Source: Alphaproteobacteria bacterium (GTDB taxonomy: Bacteria > Pseudomonadota > Alphaproteobacteria > UBA7985 > JAUIBT01). From it: 64,000 nt of DNA. Shown here piece by piece: positions 1 to 8,126 of the stretch; position 1 is the stretch's first letter; each line of letters begins with the position of its first letter. The DNA lies in contig JAUIBT010000012.1 in the NCBI GenBank assembly GCA_030428255.1, positions 43,366-107,365 of the forward strand, read 5' to 3'. The position numbers and the translations under genes were made by a program. Under the pieces are notes generated by a model, which did no database searches, was not told the origin of the DNA, and saw only the letters and a program-made list of their open reading frames with translations.

Positions 1-82
1 TCAAAACGGCTTGAATGCGGGCGTCGATCTTGTCCTTGATGCGCGCTTGTTGGGCGGCGAGGTCGATAAAGGCGATGCTCAT
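1..82 (-). CDS. wbpE: DegT/DnrJ/EryC1-type sugar aminotransferase, N-terminal fragment (WbpE-like)
   Basis: Only the first 27 codons lie in the window; the gene runs off the left edge. The start ATG at 82 opens with MSIAFIDLAAQQARIKDKI, the usual N-terminus of PLP-dependent sugar 3-aminotransferases of the WbpE/WlbC type. It is the last gene visible in a minus-strand run behind the wbpA-, wbpB- and wbpD-like genes, which matches the pathway order for UDP-GlcNAc(3NAc)A. In that pathway the enzyme would transfer an amino group from glutamate to the 3-keto sugar made by the WbpB step. Assignment rests on the short N-terminal motif plus context; the catalytic Lys is not visible. Confidence 0.75.
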   Translation of the reverse strand, partial: MSIAFIDLAAQQARIKDKIDARIQAVL

Positions 83-166
83 GGCTCTAATCCTTAGCGT
101 AGGAAGGCGACTCAGGGGCCGCCCAAATTCGGGAGTGCTTAACGGGTCGTGATTGACGGGTGGCGC

Positions 167-766
167 TTAGCCGTCAATCAGGCTCAAGCGGGTTTTGTCA
201 GCGTTTTCTTGATAGCGCTCGCCCGTTCGAGGGCAGGTCAAATCATCGCCCAAGCGCTCGCCGCTGCGCGACACCCAGCCGATGCGGCGCGCAGGAACGC
301 CCGCCATCAGCGCGTGGTCGGGCACGTCTTTGGTGACAACGGCTCCGGCGGCCACCATGCAGTAGGCGCCCAGCGTATTGCCGCAAACGATGGTGGCATT
401 GGCACCGATGGTGGCACCCTGCTTGACCAGCGTCGCTGCAAACTCGTCCTTGCGCTGTACGTGGGCGCGCGGCGTCAGCACATTGGTGAACACGCAAGAT
501 GGGCCGCAGAAGACATGATCTTCCAGCGTTACGCCCTTATACAGCGCCACATTGTTTTGAACCTTGCAGCCCTTGCCCATGGTGACATCGGGTCCGGCCA
601 TGACGTTTTGCCCCAGCGAGCAGTCCGCGCCGATGTGGGTGTTGGACAGCACGTGTACGAAGTGCCACAGCTTGGTGCCCGCGCCGATGCTGGTGTTGCC
701 ATCGACGTAAGCGCTTTCGTGCACAAAGGCGTCCGGGTGGACCTGGGCGGATGGATTGACGGGCAT
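167..766 (-). CDS. wbpD: UDP-2-acetamido-3-amino-2,3-dideoxy-glucuronate N-acetyltransferase (WbpD/WlbB-like)
   Basis: 199 residues, the usual length for WbpD/WlbB. The protein is a left-handed beta-helix acyltransferase: hexapeptide-repeat turns run through most of the chain, with characteristic family blocks KLWHFVHV, QNNVALYKG and KQGATIGANATIVCG, ending in GVPARRIGWVS. Family knowledge: it acetylates the 3-amino group of UDP-GlcNAc(3NH2)A using acetyl-CoA in the cytoplasm. The ATG directly follows the TAG stop of the wbpB-like gene, with an AAAGGGAGA ribosome-binding site lying inside the end of that gene, so translation is probably coupled. The wbpE-like gene follows after an 84-nt gap. 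Confidence 0.9.
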   Translation of the reverse strand: MPVNPSAQVHPDAFVHESAYVDGNTSIGAGTKLWHFVHVLSNTHIGADCSLGQNVMAGPDVTMGKGCKVQNNVALYKGVTLEDHVFCGPSCVFTNVLTPRAHVQRKDEFAATLVKQGATIGANATIVCGNTLGAYCMVAAGAVVTKDVPDHALMAGVPARRIGWVSRSGERLGDDLTCPRTGERYQENADKTRLSLIDG

Positions 767-1747
767 CTAGGCGTCTCCCTTTAGGCTTGCTTGCAGCGCT
801 TCTTCGCCCAACTGCAAGACCCGCAACACCGCCAGGCCCTCTTGCGCGTTGCTGCGCGGCTGCTGGCCTGCGGCGATGCAGTCGATAAAGTGCTGGCACT
901 CGGCTTTCAGCGGATTGACTTGTTCGACCACCACATAGTCGGGATCGGCCTTGCTGGGCACAGGGGCCAGGCCCTCGGCGCGCTGCAGACCATGGCGATA
1001 GATGGCGAGCTTCTTGTCCCACTCGGGGTTAGAATCTTCAAACACCGCCATGCCCTTGTCACCGATCACCACCAAGCGCTGTTCCTTGAAAGGGTGATAC
1101 CAGGAGATGTTGAAGTGGGCGCGCGCGCCAGAGGGAAAACGGCACTGGGCCGTACACCAATCAGCAATGCCGGGGGTGACTTGCGCGTTGCCTTGGGCGG
1201 TGACGCTGACCGGCTCCTCGCCGACCAGAGCCAAGACCATCGAGATATCGTGCGGGGCAAAGGACCACCAAACATTCTCTTCCAGGCGGAACTTGCCCAG
1301 GCTCATGCGGTTGGAATAGATGTGCTGGATCGCTCCCAGCTCGCCCGCGTGCACCCGCGCGCGCAGTTCAGCGAAAATGGCGTGGTATTGCAGCAGGTGG
1401 CCAACCATCACCAGCTTACCGGTCTCTTGAGCGACCTCAACCACTTCCTGGCCCTCCTCGACGGACAGCGCCAAGGGCTTTTCCATGAAGACGTGCTTGC
1501 CCGCGCGCATGGCTTGGATGGCCAAGCTGGCGTGGGTCACGGCAGGGGTGGCAAAGGACAGGGCGTCGATCTGCGGATCGGCCAGCACCTCGTTCAGGCT
1601 GCGCACCGGCACATCGTGCGCGGCGGACAGCTTGGCGGCTTGAGCCTCGTTAGGCTCGACGATGGCGGCCAGCGCGCCCAGTTGGGCGAAGTCGCGCACC
1701 AGGTTCTTGCCCCAGTAGCCGCAGCCGACGTGTGCGATTTTGGTCAT
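767..1747 (-). CDS. wbpB: Gfo/Idh/MocA oxidoreductase, UDP-N-acetyl-2-amino-2-deoxyglucuronate dehydrogenase (WbpB/WlbA-like)
   Basis: 326 residues. The N-terminal Rossmann fold has GCGYWG at residues 8-13, and the catalytic-domain marker EKP lies at residues 89-91, both typical of the Gfo/Idh/MocA family. In the WbpABED pathway this enzyme oxidises C3 of UDP-GlcNAcA to the 3-keto sugar, with the cofactor recycled on the enzyme. It lies between the wbpA- and wbpD-like genes on the same strand, which is the main reason for the specific name. Other members of the family act on many sugars, so the substrate is inferred from the operon. Confidence 0.87.
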   Translation of the reverse strand: MTKIAHVGCGYWGKNLVRDFAQLGALAAIVEPNEAQAAKLSAAHDVPVRSLNEVLADPQIDALSFATPAVTHASLAIQAMRAGKHVFMEKPLALSVEEGQEVVEVAQETGKLVMVGHLLQYHAIFAELRARVHAGELGAIQHIYSNRMSLGKFRLEENVWWSFAPHDISMVLALVGEEPVSVTAQGNAQVTPGIADWCTAQCRFPSGARAHFNISWYHPFKEQRLVVIGDKGMAVFEDSNPEWDKKLAIYRHGLQRAEGLAPVPSKADPDYVVVEQVNPLKAECQHFIDCIAAGQQPRSNAQEGLAVLRVLQLGEEALQASLKGDA

Positions 1748-1818
1748 GTCTGCATTCCAAATAGTAAAGGGGCGCGTCGGTCGATGGCACGCCTGAACGA
1801 AGAGGACAAGGCTTGCGC

Positions 1819-3150
1819 CTAGGCGACCACCACATTGTCGGCGTCGCTTGACGGGCTGGCCTGCGCAGCGGCCCGGAAGCGCCCACGGCTGTCGATCACC
1901 AGCGGCGCGTGGGCGCGCACCATATCATAGTCAACATCGTTGTGATCGGTCAGCAGCAGCACGGCATCATAGCTGGCCAAGCCCTCGGGTGTTAGATCCA
2001 CCGAGCTCAATTCGAAGTGGTGCTCGCGCATCTTGGGGAAGTGCGGCACGTTGGTATCGTGGTAAGCGACATCGGCGCCCCAATCGCGCAAGATTTCCAT
2101 CACGAAGACCGAGGGGCTTTCGCGCATGTCGTCCACGTCGCGCTTATAGGCGATGCCCAAGCACAGCACCTTGGAGCCCGACAGGGACTTGCCGCGTTGG
2201 TTCAGCGCCGCGACGGTACGGTCCACCACATACTGTGGCATTGAAGCGTTGATCTCGCCCGCCAGCTCGATAAAGCGGGTGTGCAGGCCAAATTCGCGCG
2301 CCTTCCAGGTCAGATAGAAGGGGTCGATGGGAATGCAGTGGCCGCCAATGCCAGGGCCGGGGTAGTAAGCGGTAAAGCCAAAGGGCTTGGTGGCCGCAGC
2401 GTCGATCACCTCGAAAATGTCGAGGTTCATGGCGTGGGCCACTTTCTTCAGCTCGTTGACCAGGCCGATGTTGACCGAGCGGTGAATGTTTTCCACCAGC
2501 TTGACCATCTCTGCCGAGCGCGTTGAGGACACCGCCACGATTTGATCAATGAAACTGCCATAGACCGCTTCGCCGGCCGCTCGGCAGGCAGCCGTATCGC
2601 CGCCGATCACCTTGGGAATGGTCTGGGTCTTGAAGTCGGCATTGCCGGGGTCTTCGCGCTCGGGCGAATAGCAAAGGAAGAAGGTCTCGCCGACTTTCAG
2701 GCCGCGCGCCTCGACATAGGGCTTCAACACTTCGTCCGTGGTGCCGGGCCAGGTGGTGCTTTCCAGCGCCAGCAGTTGGCCTTGGCGGAAATAGGGGCTC
2801 ATGGCCCGCATGGTGGCTTCAACCGCGCCCAGGTCAGGTTCGCGGTACTTGTTCAGCGGCGTTGGCACACAGATCAACAGGGCGTCGCACTCGGTGGTGC
2901 GGGCGAAGTCCTGGGTCGCCTCAAAGCCGTCGGCAACCATGGCTTGGATAACGTCAGATGGAATGTGTTTGATGGGCGAGTGACCCGCGTTCAGGTCGGC
3001 GACGCGTTGGCTGTCCACATCAACGCCCAGGACCTTAAAGCCTGCTTCGTGGATGGTGTGGGCCAGGGGGATGCCGACGTAGCCCAGGCCAAAAATGCCG
3101 ATCTTGGCGCTCTTGTCTTTGACTTTGCTCAGAAATTCTTCGATTGCCAC
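1819..3150 (-). CDS. wbpA: UDP-N-acetyl-D-glucosamine 6-dehydrogenase (WbpA-like nucleotide sugar dehydrogenase)
   Basis: 443 residues, starting at a GTG preceded by AGAGG about 8 nt upstream. An NAD-binding GLGYVG motif is at residues 21-26, and the catalytic cysteine is Cys272 within [13 protein letters not shown]; the C-terminal UDP-binding domain has the [16 protein letters not shown] motif. Family knowledge: four-electron oxidation of UDP-GlcNAc to UDP-GlcNAcA using two NAD+. As the first gene of the minus-strand operon it supplies the WbpB-, WbpE- and WbpD-like enzymes downstream. UDP-glucose or UDP-ManNAc dehydrogenases share the fold; the GlcNAc assignment comes from the neighbours and the WbpA-type N-terminal region. 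Confidence 0.9.
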   Translation of the reverse strand: MAIEEFLSKVKDKSAKIGIFGLGYVGIPLAHTIHEAGFKVLGVDVDSQRVADLNAGHSPIKHIPSDVIQAMVADGFEATQDFARTTECDALLICVPTPLNKYREPDLGAVEATMRAMSPYFRQGQLLALESTTWPGTTDEVLKPYVEARGLKVGETFFLCYSPEREDPGNADFKTQTIPKVIGGDTAACRAAGEAVYGSFIDQIVAVSSTRSAEMVKLVENIHRSVNIGLVNELKKVAHAMNLDIFEVIDAAATKPFGFTAYYPGPGIGGHCIPIDPFYLTWKAREFGLHTRFIELAGEINASMPQYVVDRTVAALNQRGKSLSGSKVLCLGIAYKRDVDDMRESPSVFVMEILRDWGADVAYHDTNVPHFPKMREHHFELSSVDLTPEGLASYDAVLLLTDHNDVDYDMVRAHAPLVIDSRGRFRAAAQASPSSDADNVVVA

Positions 3151-3301
3151 GAAGGTTACCTCTTTGTGATGTGCTCAAGCGTTCTGGGAGGCGGCAAGTT
3201 TTGGAGAATTCCCTTGCGCCACTTGGGGATTTTGCCGTCTTCCCTACGACGAATACCACACGAATTGAATTGATTTTTTCGGGTCTACTGTCGCACGGGG
3301 C
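3151..3301. promoter_or_regulatory. Intergenic region carrying the wbp operon promoter
   Basis: About 150 nt between the GTG of the wbpA-like gene and the stop of the gamma-glutamylcyclotransferase-like gene, both on the minus strand. It is more AT-rich than its surroundings (a T-rich run near 3260-3280), as expected for the operon promoter. I could not pick convincing -35/-10 boxes. Confidence 0.35.
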
Positions 3302-3862
3302 CTAAGATGTGGGTTCTTTGATCAGCCGCACGCCTAGGCGTGCAAGTGCGCCGTCAACCAAAGCGCGCTCTTCATCGGCCAGGCGTTGATGGCGCGGATA
3401 GAGTGGCGCGGCACGGTCGTCCAAGATGGGGGTGTCCCAGCCGTCGGTTGTGTCAAAGAAATGCGCGGCTCCGTCCTGACCAAACTCGCGCAGGTATCCT
3501 TGCACCACCACATCCAGATAACTGAGCAGCACGGGGCTATGGTGGTCAGGCTTGCTTTGAGCTTGCGGCGCGATGGCATAGATCGAGAGCTGCTCTTGCG
3601 CCTCTGGGTGCGCCACCAGATGGCGGTCATAGGCGGCCTCGCGCAGGTCCAGAGCCTGCCAATCGGCTCCCGGTACGGCGGCCATCAAGCCCCAGAGCTC
3701 GGTGGTTTGGCAGGGCACAGCGGTCAGATAGCACCAGCGGCGCTCGCCAGCCCCGCGCCAAGCGCGCCGCCAGCCTTTGACCTTGGCTGGGGCGCAACGC
3801 GGGTAGTCGTGGGTCTGACGATTGACCAGGGAGCCGTAGCCGAAAAAGAAGGGATCGCTCAT
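3302..3862 (-). CDS. Gamma-glutamylcyclotransferase-like (GGCT/AIG2 fold) protein
   Basis: Start placed at the ATG giving MSDPFFFGYGSLVNRQ (186 residues). An in-frame upstream start at 3937 would add 25 unlike residues before the FGYGSL substrate-binding loop that normally sits at the very N-terminus. A Glu in LDLREAAYDR occupies the place of the catalytic acid. Family knowledge: such enzymes cyclise gamma-glutamyl groups to 5-oxoproline or act on related amides. The gene stands alone between the wbp operon and the divergent glycosyltransferase. Whether the substrate is glutathione, a gamma-glutamyl amine or a cell-wall product cannot be told. Confidence 0.75.
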   Translation of the reverse strand: MSDPFFFGYGSLVNRQTHDYPRCAPAKVKGWRRAWRGAGERRWCYLTAVPCQTTELWGLMAAVPGADWQALDLREAAYDRHLVAHPEAQEQLSIYAIAPQAQSKPDHHSPVLLSYLDVVVQGYLREFGQDGAAHFFDTTDGWDTPILDDRAAPLYPRHQRLADEERALVDGALARLGVRLIKEPTS

Positions 3863-4069
3863 AGGGGGCCGGATGGATTGCGGTGAGGGGCAAGAAAACC
3901 CGCGCATTATCGCCGCGACGCGCAAGCTGCCAAGCAAAAACGTACACCAAGCGGCTCAGCGGCCGCATAGGCTGTGCGGGGCGGCGCATTTCTCCTGGCT
4001 TTGGGTCTGAGGCTGGCTTAAACCTGCGGCCATAAGCGGGTCACACAGGAGCCCGCGCAAGGAAAGACC

Positions 4070-5395
4070 ATGCCTGCGCGCCGCATATGGATCATCAATC
4101 AGTACGGCTCGACGCCTCAGACCGGGATCGGCGGGCGGCACCATAACTTTGCCCGCCTGCTGGCAGCGCGGGGCCATGCGGTGACGGTGATCGCTGCGCG
4201 CCAACACCACATCTTGCGCGATCGCGAGGCCAGCCGTGCTGCGCCCTTTATCGAGGACATCGACGGCTACCGCTTCGTGCGCCTGGCTGTGCCGGGCTAT
4301 GCCCACGCGCAAGACAAGCGGCGGGTCTTCGCCTGGCTCGTCTTTGCTCTGGCGCTGTTGGCCAACGCTTGGCGCTTGGGTCCGCGCCCGCAGGCTATTT
4401 TGATCTCCTCCCTGTCGCTCATTTCCTACCTGCCTGCCGAGCTGTTGGCCCGCCTGATGCGTGCGCGCTTGGTGTTTGAGGTGCGCGATATCTGGCCCTT
4501 GTCGCTGGTTGAGCTGAACGGCGTGTCACCCCGCCATCCTTTTGTGCGGCTCTTGCAGGCGATTGAGCGGCGCGGCTATGCCAAGGCGGCGCAGACCATC
4601 ACCACTTTGCCAGGCGCGCGCGATCACATGCTGAGCCAGGGTCTGTCGCCTGAGCGCTTTGCTTGGTTGCCCAATGGCGTGCGCGCTGAGCCACCGCTGC
4701 CCAGTCCTGACGAGTGCGCTCATCCCTGCTTGGTCGCAATCCGTGCGCTGGCCGAAGCCAAATTTGTCATCGCCTATACAGGCACCCACGGTCAGGCCAA
4801 CGCGCTATCGACCGTGCTGGAGGCAGCAGCTCAACTGAAAGACCGGGGCCAAGATCAAGATTTGGCCTTTGCCCTGGTGGGACAAGGCGCGCGCAAGGCC
4901 GAGCTGATCGCCGAGGCCCAGGCGCGCGGGCTCGACAGCCTGCATTTTTTCGACGCTGTGCCGCAAGCTGTGGTGCCGCTGATTTTGCAGGCCAGCCAAG
5001 CCAGCATTTTGTGTTGGACCGACCAGCCGCTGTATCGCTTTGGCATATCGGCGAATAAGCTGGCCGAATACATGATGGCAGGCAGGCCGATCCTGCACGC
5101 CTATTCGGGTGCGGCCGATCCAGTGTCCCAGCACGGCCTTGGTCTGACGGTGCCTGCCGAGCAGCCGCAGTCCCTGGCGGGCGCTATACGTCAGCTTATC
5201 GACCTGCCGCCCGACCAACGCTTCGCCATGGGGCAAAGAGCGCGCGCGGTGGCGCTGCGCGACTACAGCTTTGAGGCGCTGGTGCCGCGCTATGAAGCCT
5301 TGATTTTGGGTTCGCCATACCCTGACAACCCGGACGGTCTTGACCGCCCAGTCCATCTAGACAGCCCAGACCGTCCTGACAGCCAGCAAAGCTAG
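4070..5395 (+). CDS. Glycosyltransferase family 4 (WbuB-like)
   Basis: 441 residues. A glycine-rich GGRHHNFARLLAARGH stretch near residue 21 marks the N-terminal acceptor domain. The C-terminal GT-B domain has the nucleotide-sugar-binding region around SANKLAEYMMAGRPIL. The block EVRDIWPLSLVELNG is typical of WbuB-type GT4 enzymes of O-antigen clusters. It begins after an AAGGAAAG ribosome-binding site and is followed 12 nt later by the ligase gene, so the two are co-transcribed. Role inferred: adds a sugar to a lipid-linked surface glycan at the inner face of the membrane. The last 25 residues are rich in Asp/Pro with short repeats and look dispensable. Confidence 0.85.
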   Translation: MPARRIWIINQYGSTPQTGIGGRHHNFARLLAARGHAVTVIAARQHHILRDREASRAAPFIEDIDGYRFVRLAVPGYAHAQDKRRVFAWLVFALALLANAWRLGPRPQAILISSLSLISYLPAELLARLMRARLVFEVRDIWPLSLVELNGVSPRHPFVRLLQAIERRGYAKAAQTITTLPGARDHMLSQGLSPERFAWLPNGVRAEPPLPSPDECAHPCLVAIRALAEAKFVIAYTGTHGQANALSTVLEAAAQLKDRGQDQDLAFALVGQGARKAELIAEAQARGLDSLHFFDAVPQAVVPLILQASQASILCWTDQPLYRFGISANKLAEYMMAGRPILHAYSGAADPVSQHGLGLTVPAEQPQSLAGAIRQLIDLPPDQRFAMGQRARAVALRDYSFEALVPRYEALILGSPYPDNPDGLDRPVHLDSPDRPDSQQS

Positions 5396-5407
5396 GAGAG
5401 CCGCGCC

Positions 5408-6787
5408 ATGACCCTTGAAGCTTCATCGCGCTGGACCGCTGTGCTGGCGCGGGCCAAGAGCCAGCCGCTCGCCGTTTGGGCGGCTTGGTCGCTGGCCGCC
5501 GCACCCTGGTTCTGGATCGCTGATTTTATCATTGACCTACCGGCGACCCTGGCGGGGCTTTTCTACCTGGTGGCCCTGCTGCGTGGGCAGGCCAAGTTGC
5601 CCGGCGCGCGAGTCTGGGCCGCTGGCTTCCTGCTGGTGTGGGCGCTGTTTCTGGTGGGGGCCGTTAGCGGCATCAAGCCCAGCGATGCGCTTGGCCTGGC
5701 GGGCTTGTGGTTGCGTCACCCGCTGTTGCTGGCGGCTTGCCTGGTCTGGTTGGCCCCGCAAAGCCTGGTGGCACCAGCGCGCATTTGGGGGCCTGTGGCC
5801 TGGAGCTTCCTGGCGGCGACGGTCTTTGTTGCGCTGGATGGCTTGCTGCAACTGGCACTGGGATTTGATCTGTTTGGCTATCCCTTGTACGCCGGCTTTC
5901 GTTTAACTGGGCCGCTCAACGAGCCCATCGTCGGCTTTTTCCTCACCCAGCTTGCGCCTGTTCTGGTGGCGCTGAGCCTGGCGGGTTTTGGCCCCTGGCA
6001 GGCGTTGCGAGCCCAGCCCGCATGGTTGCGCTGGGGCGCGGGTAGCGCGGCGAGCCTGGCCATTGCCGCTGCGGTCTTGGTCTCTGGCGAGCGGCTGTTC
6101 GCGGCCTGGCTGGTCGCTGGCCTGGCCGCCATCTTGTTGTTGGTGGCTTTGGCGCGCCCCGTCAGTCGCTCTCGCACGGCGCAGCGCCGTGTTGATCTGG
6201 CGCTGGGGGCCGCGGGCCTTGCTCTGATTTTGGGCTGCGTGGCGGCGCTCAGCCTGCCGAGCGTGCGGGCGCGTTTGGTGGACAAGAGCTTGAGCGAGGT
6301 AAGCGCTATGCTGCAGGTCTATGCCAAGGGCGAGATTTCGGGCGAGGCGATTGGCGCCTACGCCAACATTCATTTGCGTGCGGCTCAGGCAGTGGCCAAT
6401 GATCCTTGGACCGGACACGGCATGCGTGGCTTTCGTTTCTACTGCCCCAAGGTGCTGAAGATTGAAAACGATAACCTCAAGGGCTGCTCAACCCATCCGC
6501 ATCAAACTTGGCTGAATATCGCGGTGGCGGGGGGGCTGCCGGGCTTGGTGGTGGCGCTGGTTTTGGCGGTGGCCTTTCTGGTTCAACGCGCTTTGGCCAT
6601 GCTGCGCGCGCGCCATGATCCTCAACGCTTAGTCTTGGCCTTTTTGCCGCTCTGGGCCTTTGCGCCCATCATGGTCTCGCCACTCAGTTCTGAGGGCGTG
6701 TTTGTCAATTTCACTGAGAACCTGCTGTGGGTGAGCTTGGCATTGACCTTGGCTATGGAGCAGAGTCAGCGCCGCACCGCTGTATGA
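5408..6787 (+). CDS. O-antigen ligase / polymerase-type membrane protein (Wzy_C family)
   Basis: 459 residues, largely hydrophobic with around a dozen predicted membrane spans. A long periplasmic-type loop contains GHGMRGFRFYCPK, followed by HPHQTWLNIAVAGGLPGL, the conserved His-containing loop of the WaaL/Wzy_C family. Family knowledge: these proteins transfer O-antigen to lipid A-core (ligase) or polymerise repeat units; sequence alone does not separate the two roles. It follows the GT4 gene by 12 nt with an AGGAGAG ribosome-binding site, and ends 1 nt from the convergent galE stop. Confidence 0.85.
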   Translation: MTLEASSRWTAVLARAKSQPLAVWAAWSLAAAPWFWIADFIIDLPATLAGLFYLVALLRGQAKLPGARVWAAGFLLVWALFLVGAVSGIKPSDALGLAGLWLRHPLLLAACLVWLAPQSLVAPARIWGPVAWSFLAATVFVALDGLLQLALGFDLFGYPLYAGFRLTGPLNEPIVGFFLTQLAPVLVALSLAGFGPWQALRAQPAWLRWGAGSAASLAIAAAVLVSGERLFAAWLVAGLAAILLLVALARPVSRSRTAQRRVDLALGAAGLALILGCVAALSLPSVRARLVDKSLSEVSAMLQVYAKGEISGEAIGAYANIHLRAAQAVANDPWTGHGMRGFRFYCPKVLKIENDNLKGCSTHPHQTWLNIAVAGGLPGLVVALVLAVAFLVQRALAMLRARHDPQRLVLAFLPLWAFAPIMVSPLSSEGVFVNFTENLLWVSLALTLAMEQSQRRTAV

Positions 6788-6788
6788 G

Positions 6789-7799
6789 TCAGCGCGGCCA
6801 GGGTTCAAACATCTGCTGAAAAAAACGATAGGCATCGCTGACTATGCGCTCCAGCCCCGAGTGCTGGGCCTGCCAGCCTAAGGCGGCTTGGGCGGCGCTT
6901 GGGTCCGCGATCAGGCGGGCTGGATCGCCCGCGCGGCGCTCGGCTTCAAGCACCTGAAAGTCTTGGCCCGCGACCTGCCGCACAGCCTCGATGATCTGAC
7001 GCACGCTGTAGCCCTGGCCGGTGCCCAAGTTATAGGCCGCAAAGCCCGGATGCTGCCCGCTCAGCAGGGCCTCAAGCGCCAGGATGTGCGCCTCTGCCAA
7101 GTCCATGACGTGGATGTAATCGCGCAGGCAGGTGCCGTCCGGTGTGGGATAGTCGCTGCCAAAAATCGAGACTTGCTCGCGTTGGCCTAGTGCGGCTTGG
7201 ATCACCAACGGGATCAGGTGGGTTTCAGTCTGGTGTCGCTCGCCTAAGCCCAGTTCTGGGGCCGCGCCGCTGGCATTGAAATAGCGCAAGGCGATGGCGT
7301 TCACTGCGCCTACCTTGGCTTGCTCGGCTAGGATCTGCTCGGCCATTGCCTTGGAGGCCCCGTAGGGGTTGCAGGGCGCAAGGGCGGCGGTCTCGGGAAT
7401 GATTTCCAGCTCCTGATTGCCATAGACCGCAGCGGTTGACGAAAAGACCAGCGCGCGAACACTATGGCGCTGCATGGCCTGGAGCAAAGCCAGGCTGCCG
7501 CCAACATTGTTGGCAAAGTAGGCCAAGGGCTGGCGCAGCGACTCCCCCACCTCAATTGAGGCCGCAAAGTGGATCACCGCTGCGATGTCGTGAGCCTGGA
7601 AGACAGCGTCAAGCGCGGTTGCGTCCTGCAAATCGGCGCGCACCAAAGGCTCGACCAAGGCCGCCGGGCAGGCCCCGTTGCTCAGCCGATCCACCACCAC
7701 CACGTCATAGCCGCGTGTGCGCAGTTGCTGGGCGGTGTGCGCACCGATATAGCCAGCGCCGCCGGTCACGAGGATAGTCTGGTCCGATCTGCTGGCCAT
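6789..7799 (-). CDS. galE: UDP-glucose 4-epimerase
   Basis: 336 residues, the usual GalE length. The N-terminal Rossmann motif is GGAGYIGAH (residues 13-21), the catalytic Ser lies in FSSTAAVYG and the YxxxK pair in NPYGASKAMAEQ, as in extended short-chain dehydrogenases of the GalE type. The enzyme interconverts UDP-glucose and UDP-galactose (or the GlcNAc/GalNAc pair) with bound NAD+. It lies between the surface-polysaccharide genes and the glycogen operon, so it could feed UDP-Gal to the glycan. It is convergent with the ligase gene. Confidence 0.93.
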   Translation of the reverse strand: MASRSDQTILVTGGAGYIGAHTAQQLRTRGYDVVVVDRLSNGACPAALVEPLVRADLQDATALDAVFQAHDIAAVIHFAASIEVGESLRQPLAYFANNVGGSLALLQAMQRHSVRALVFSSTAAVYGNQELEIIPETAALAPCNPYGASKAMAEQILAEQAKVGAVNAIALRYFNASGAAPELGLGERHQTETHLIPLVIQAALGQREQVSIFGSDYPTPDGTCLRDYIHVMDLAEAHILALEALLSGQHPGFAAYNLGTGQGYSVRQIIEAVRQVAGQDFQVLEAERRAGDPARLIADPSAAQAALGWQAQHSGLERIVSDAYRFFQQMFEPWPR

Positions 7800-8126
7800 G
7801 GTGGGGCTCTCGTTTCACATGCTGCTTGCCTTCAGGGGCTTGTTTAAGCCCCTTCGCAGCCCTGCGCCAGGACTTTCAGCGCGCTGCTGAGCCCGGCAAT
7901 CTGACCTGTTGCCGACCGTGGGTCGCTTGGCCCTGCGCTTGTGTCTTGGTGCGCATTTGTTTGATTTCGCACTCAATTTTGCAAGTTCTCATGTCCTTTG
8001 CAGCGACGGCCCGACCGGGGTCGAGGGCTGTTGCTACGCTATAGAGCTGGCCTTTGGCCGTTGGCCGCGCGACGCCAAGCGCGCCGAGATGCAGGTCCTG
8101 GAGCGCAAGGCCGAGCAGGGCTAGCC
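7800..8126. other. Gene-free stretch upstream of galE
   Basis: 327 nt between the galE start and the stop of the SulP gene, both minus strand. It must hold the galE promoter. A 71-codon plus-strand open frame exists here, but it has no recognisable motif or ribosome-binding site and I do not call it. No repeat or clear hairpin was seen. Confidence 0.4.

Noticed and set aside
7909..8124. 71-codon plus-strand open frame between galE and the SulP gene
   Set aside because: No ribosome-binding site, motif or supporting context; the stretch is more simply the galE upstream region.
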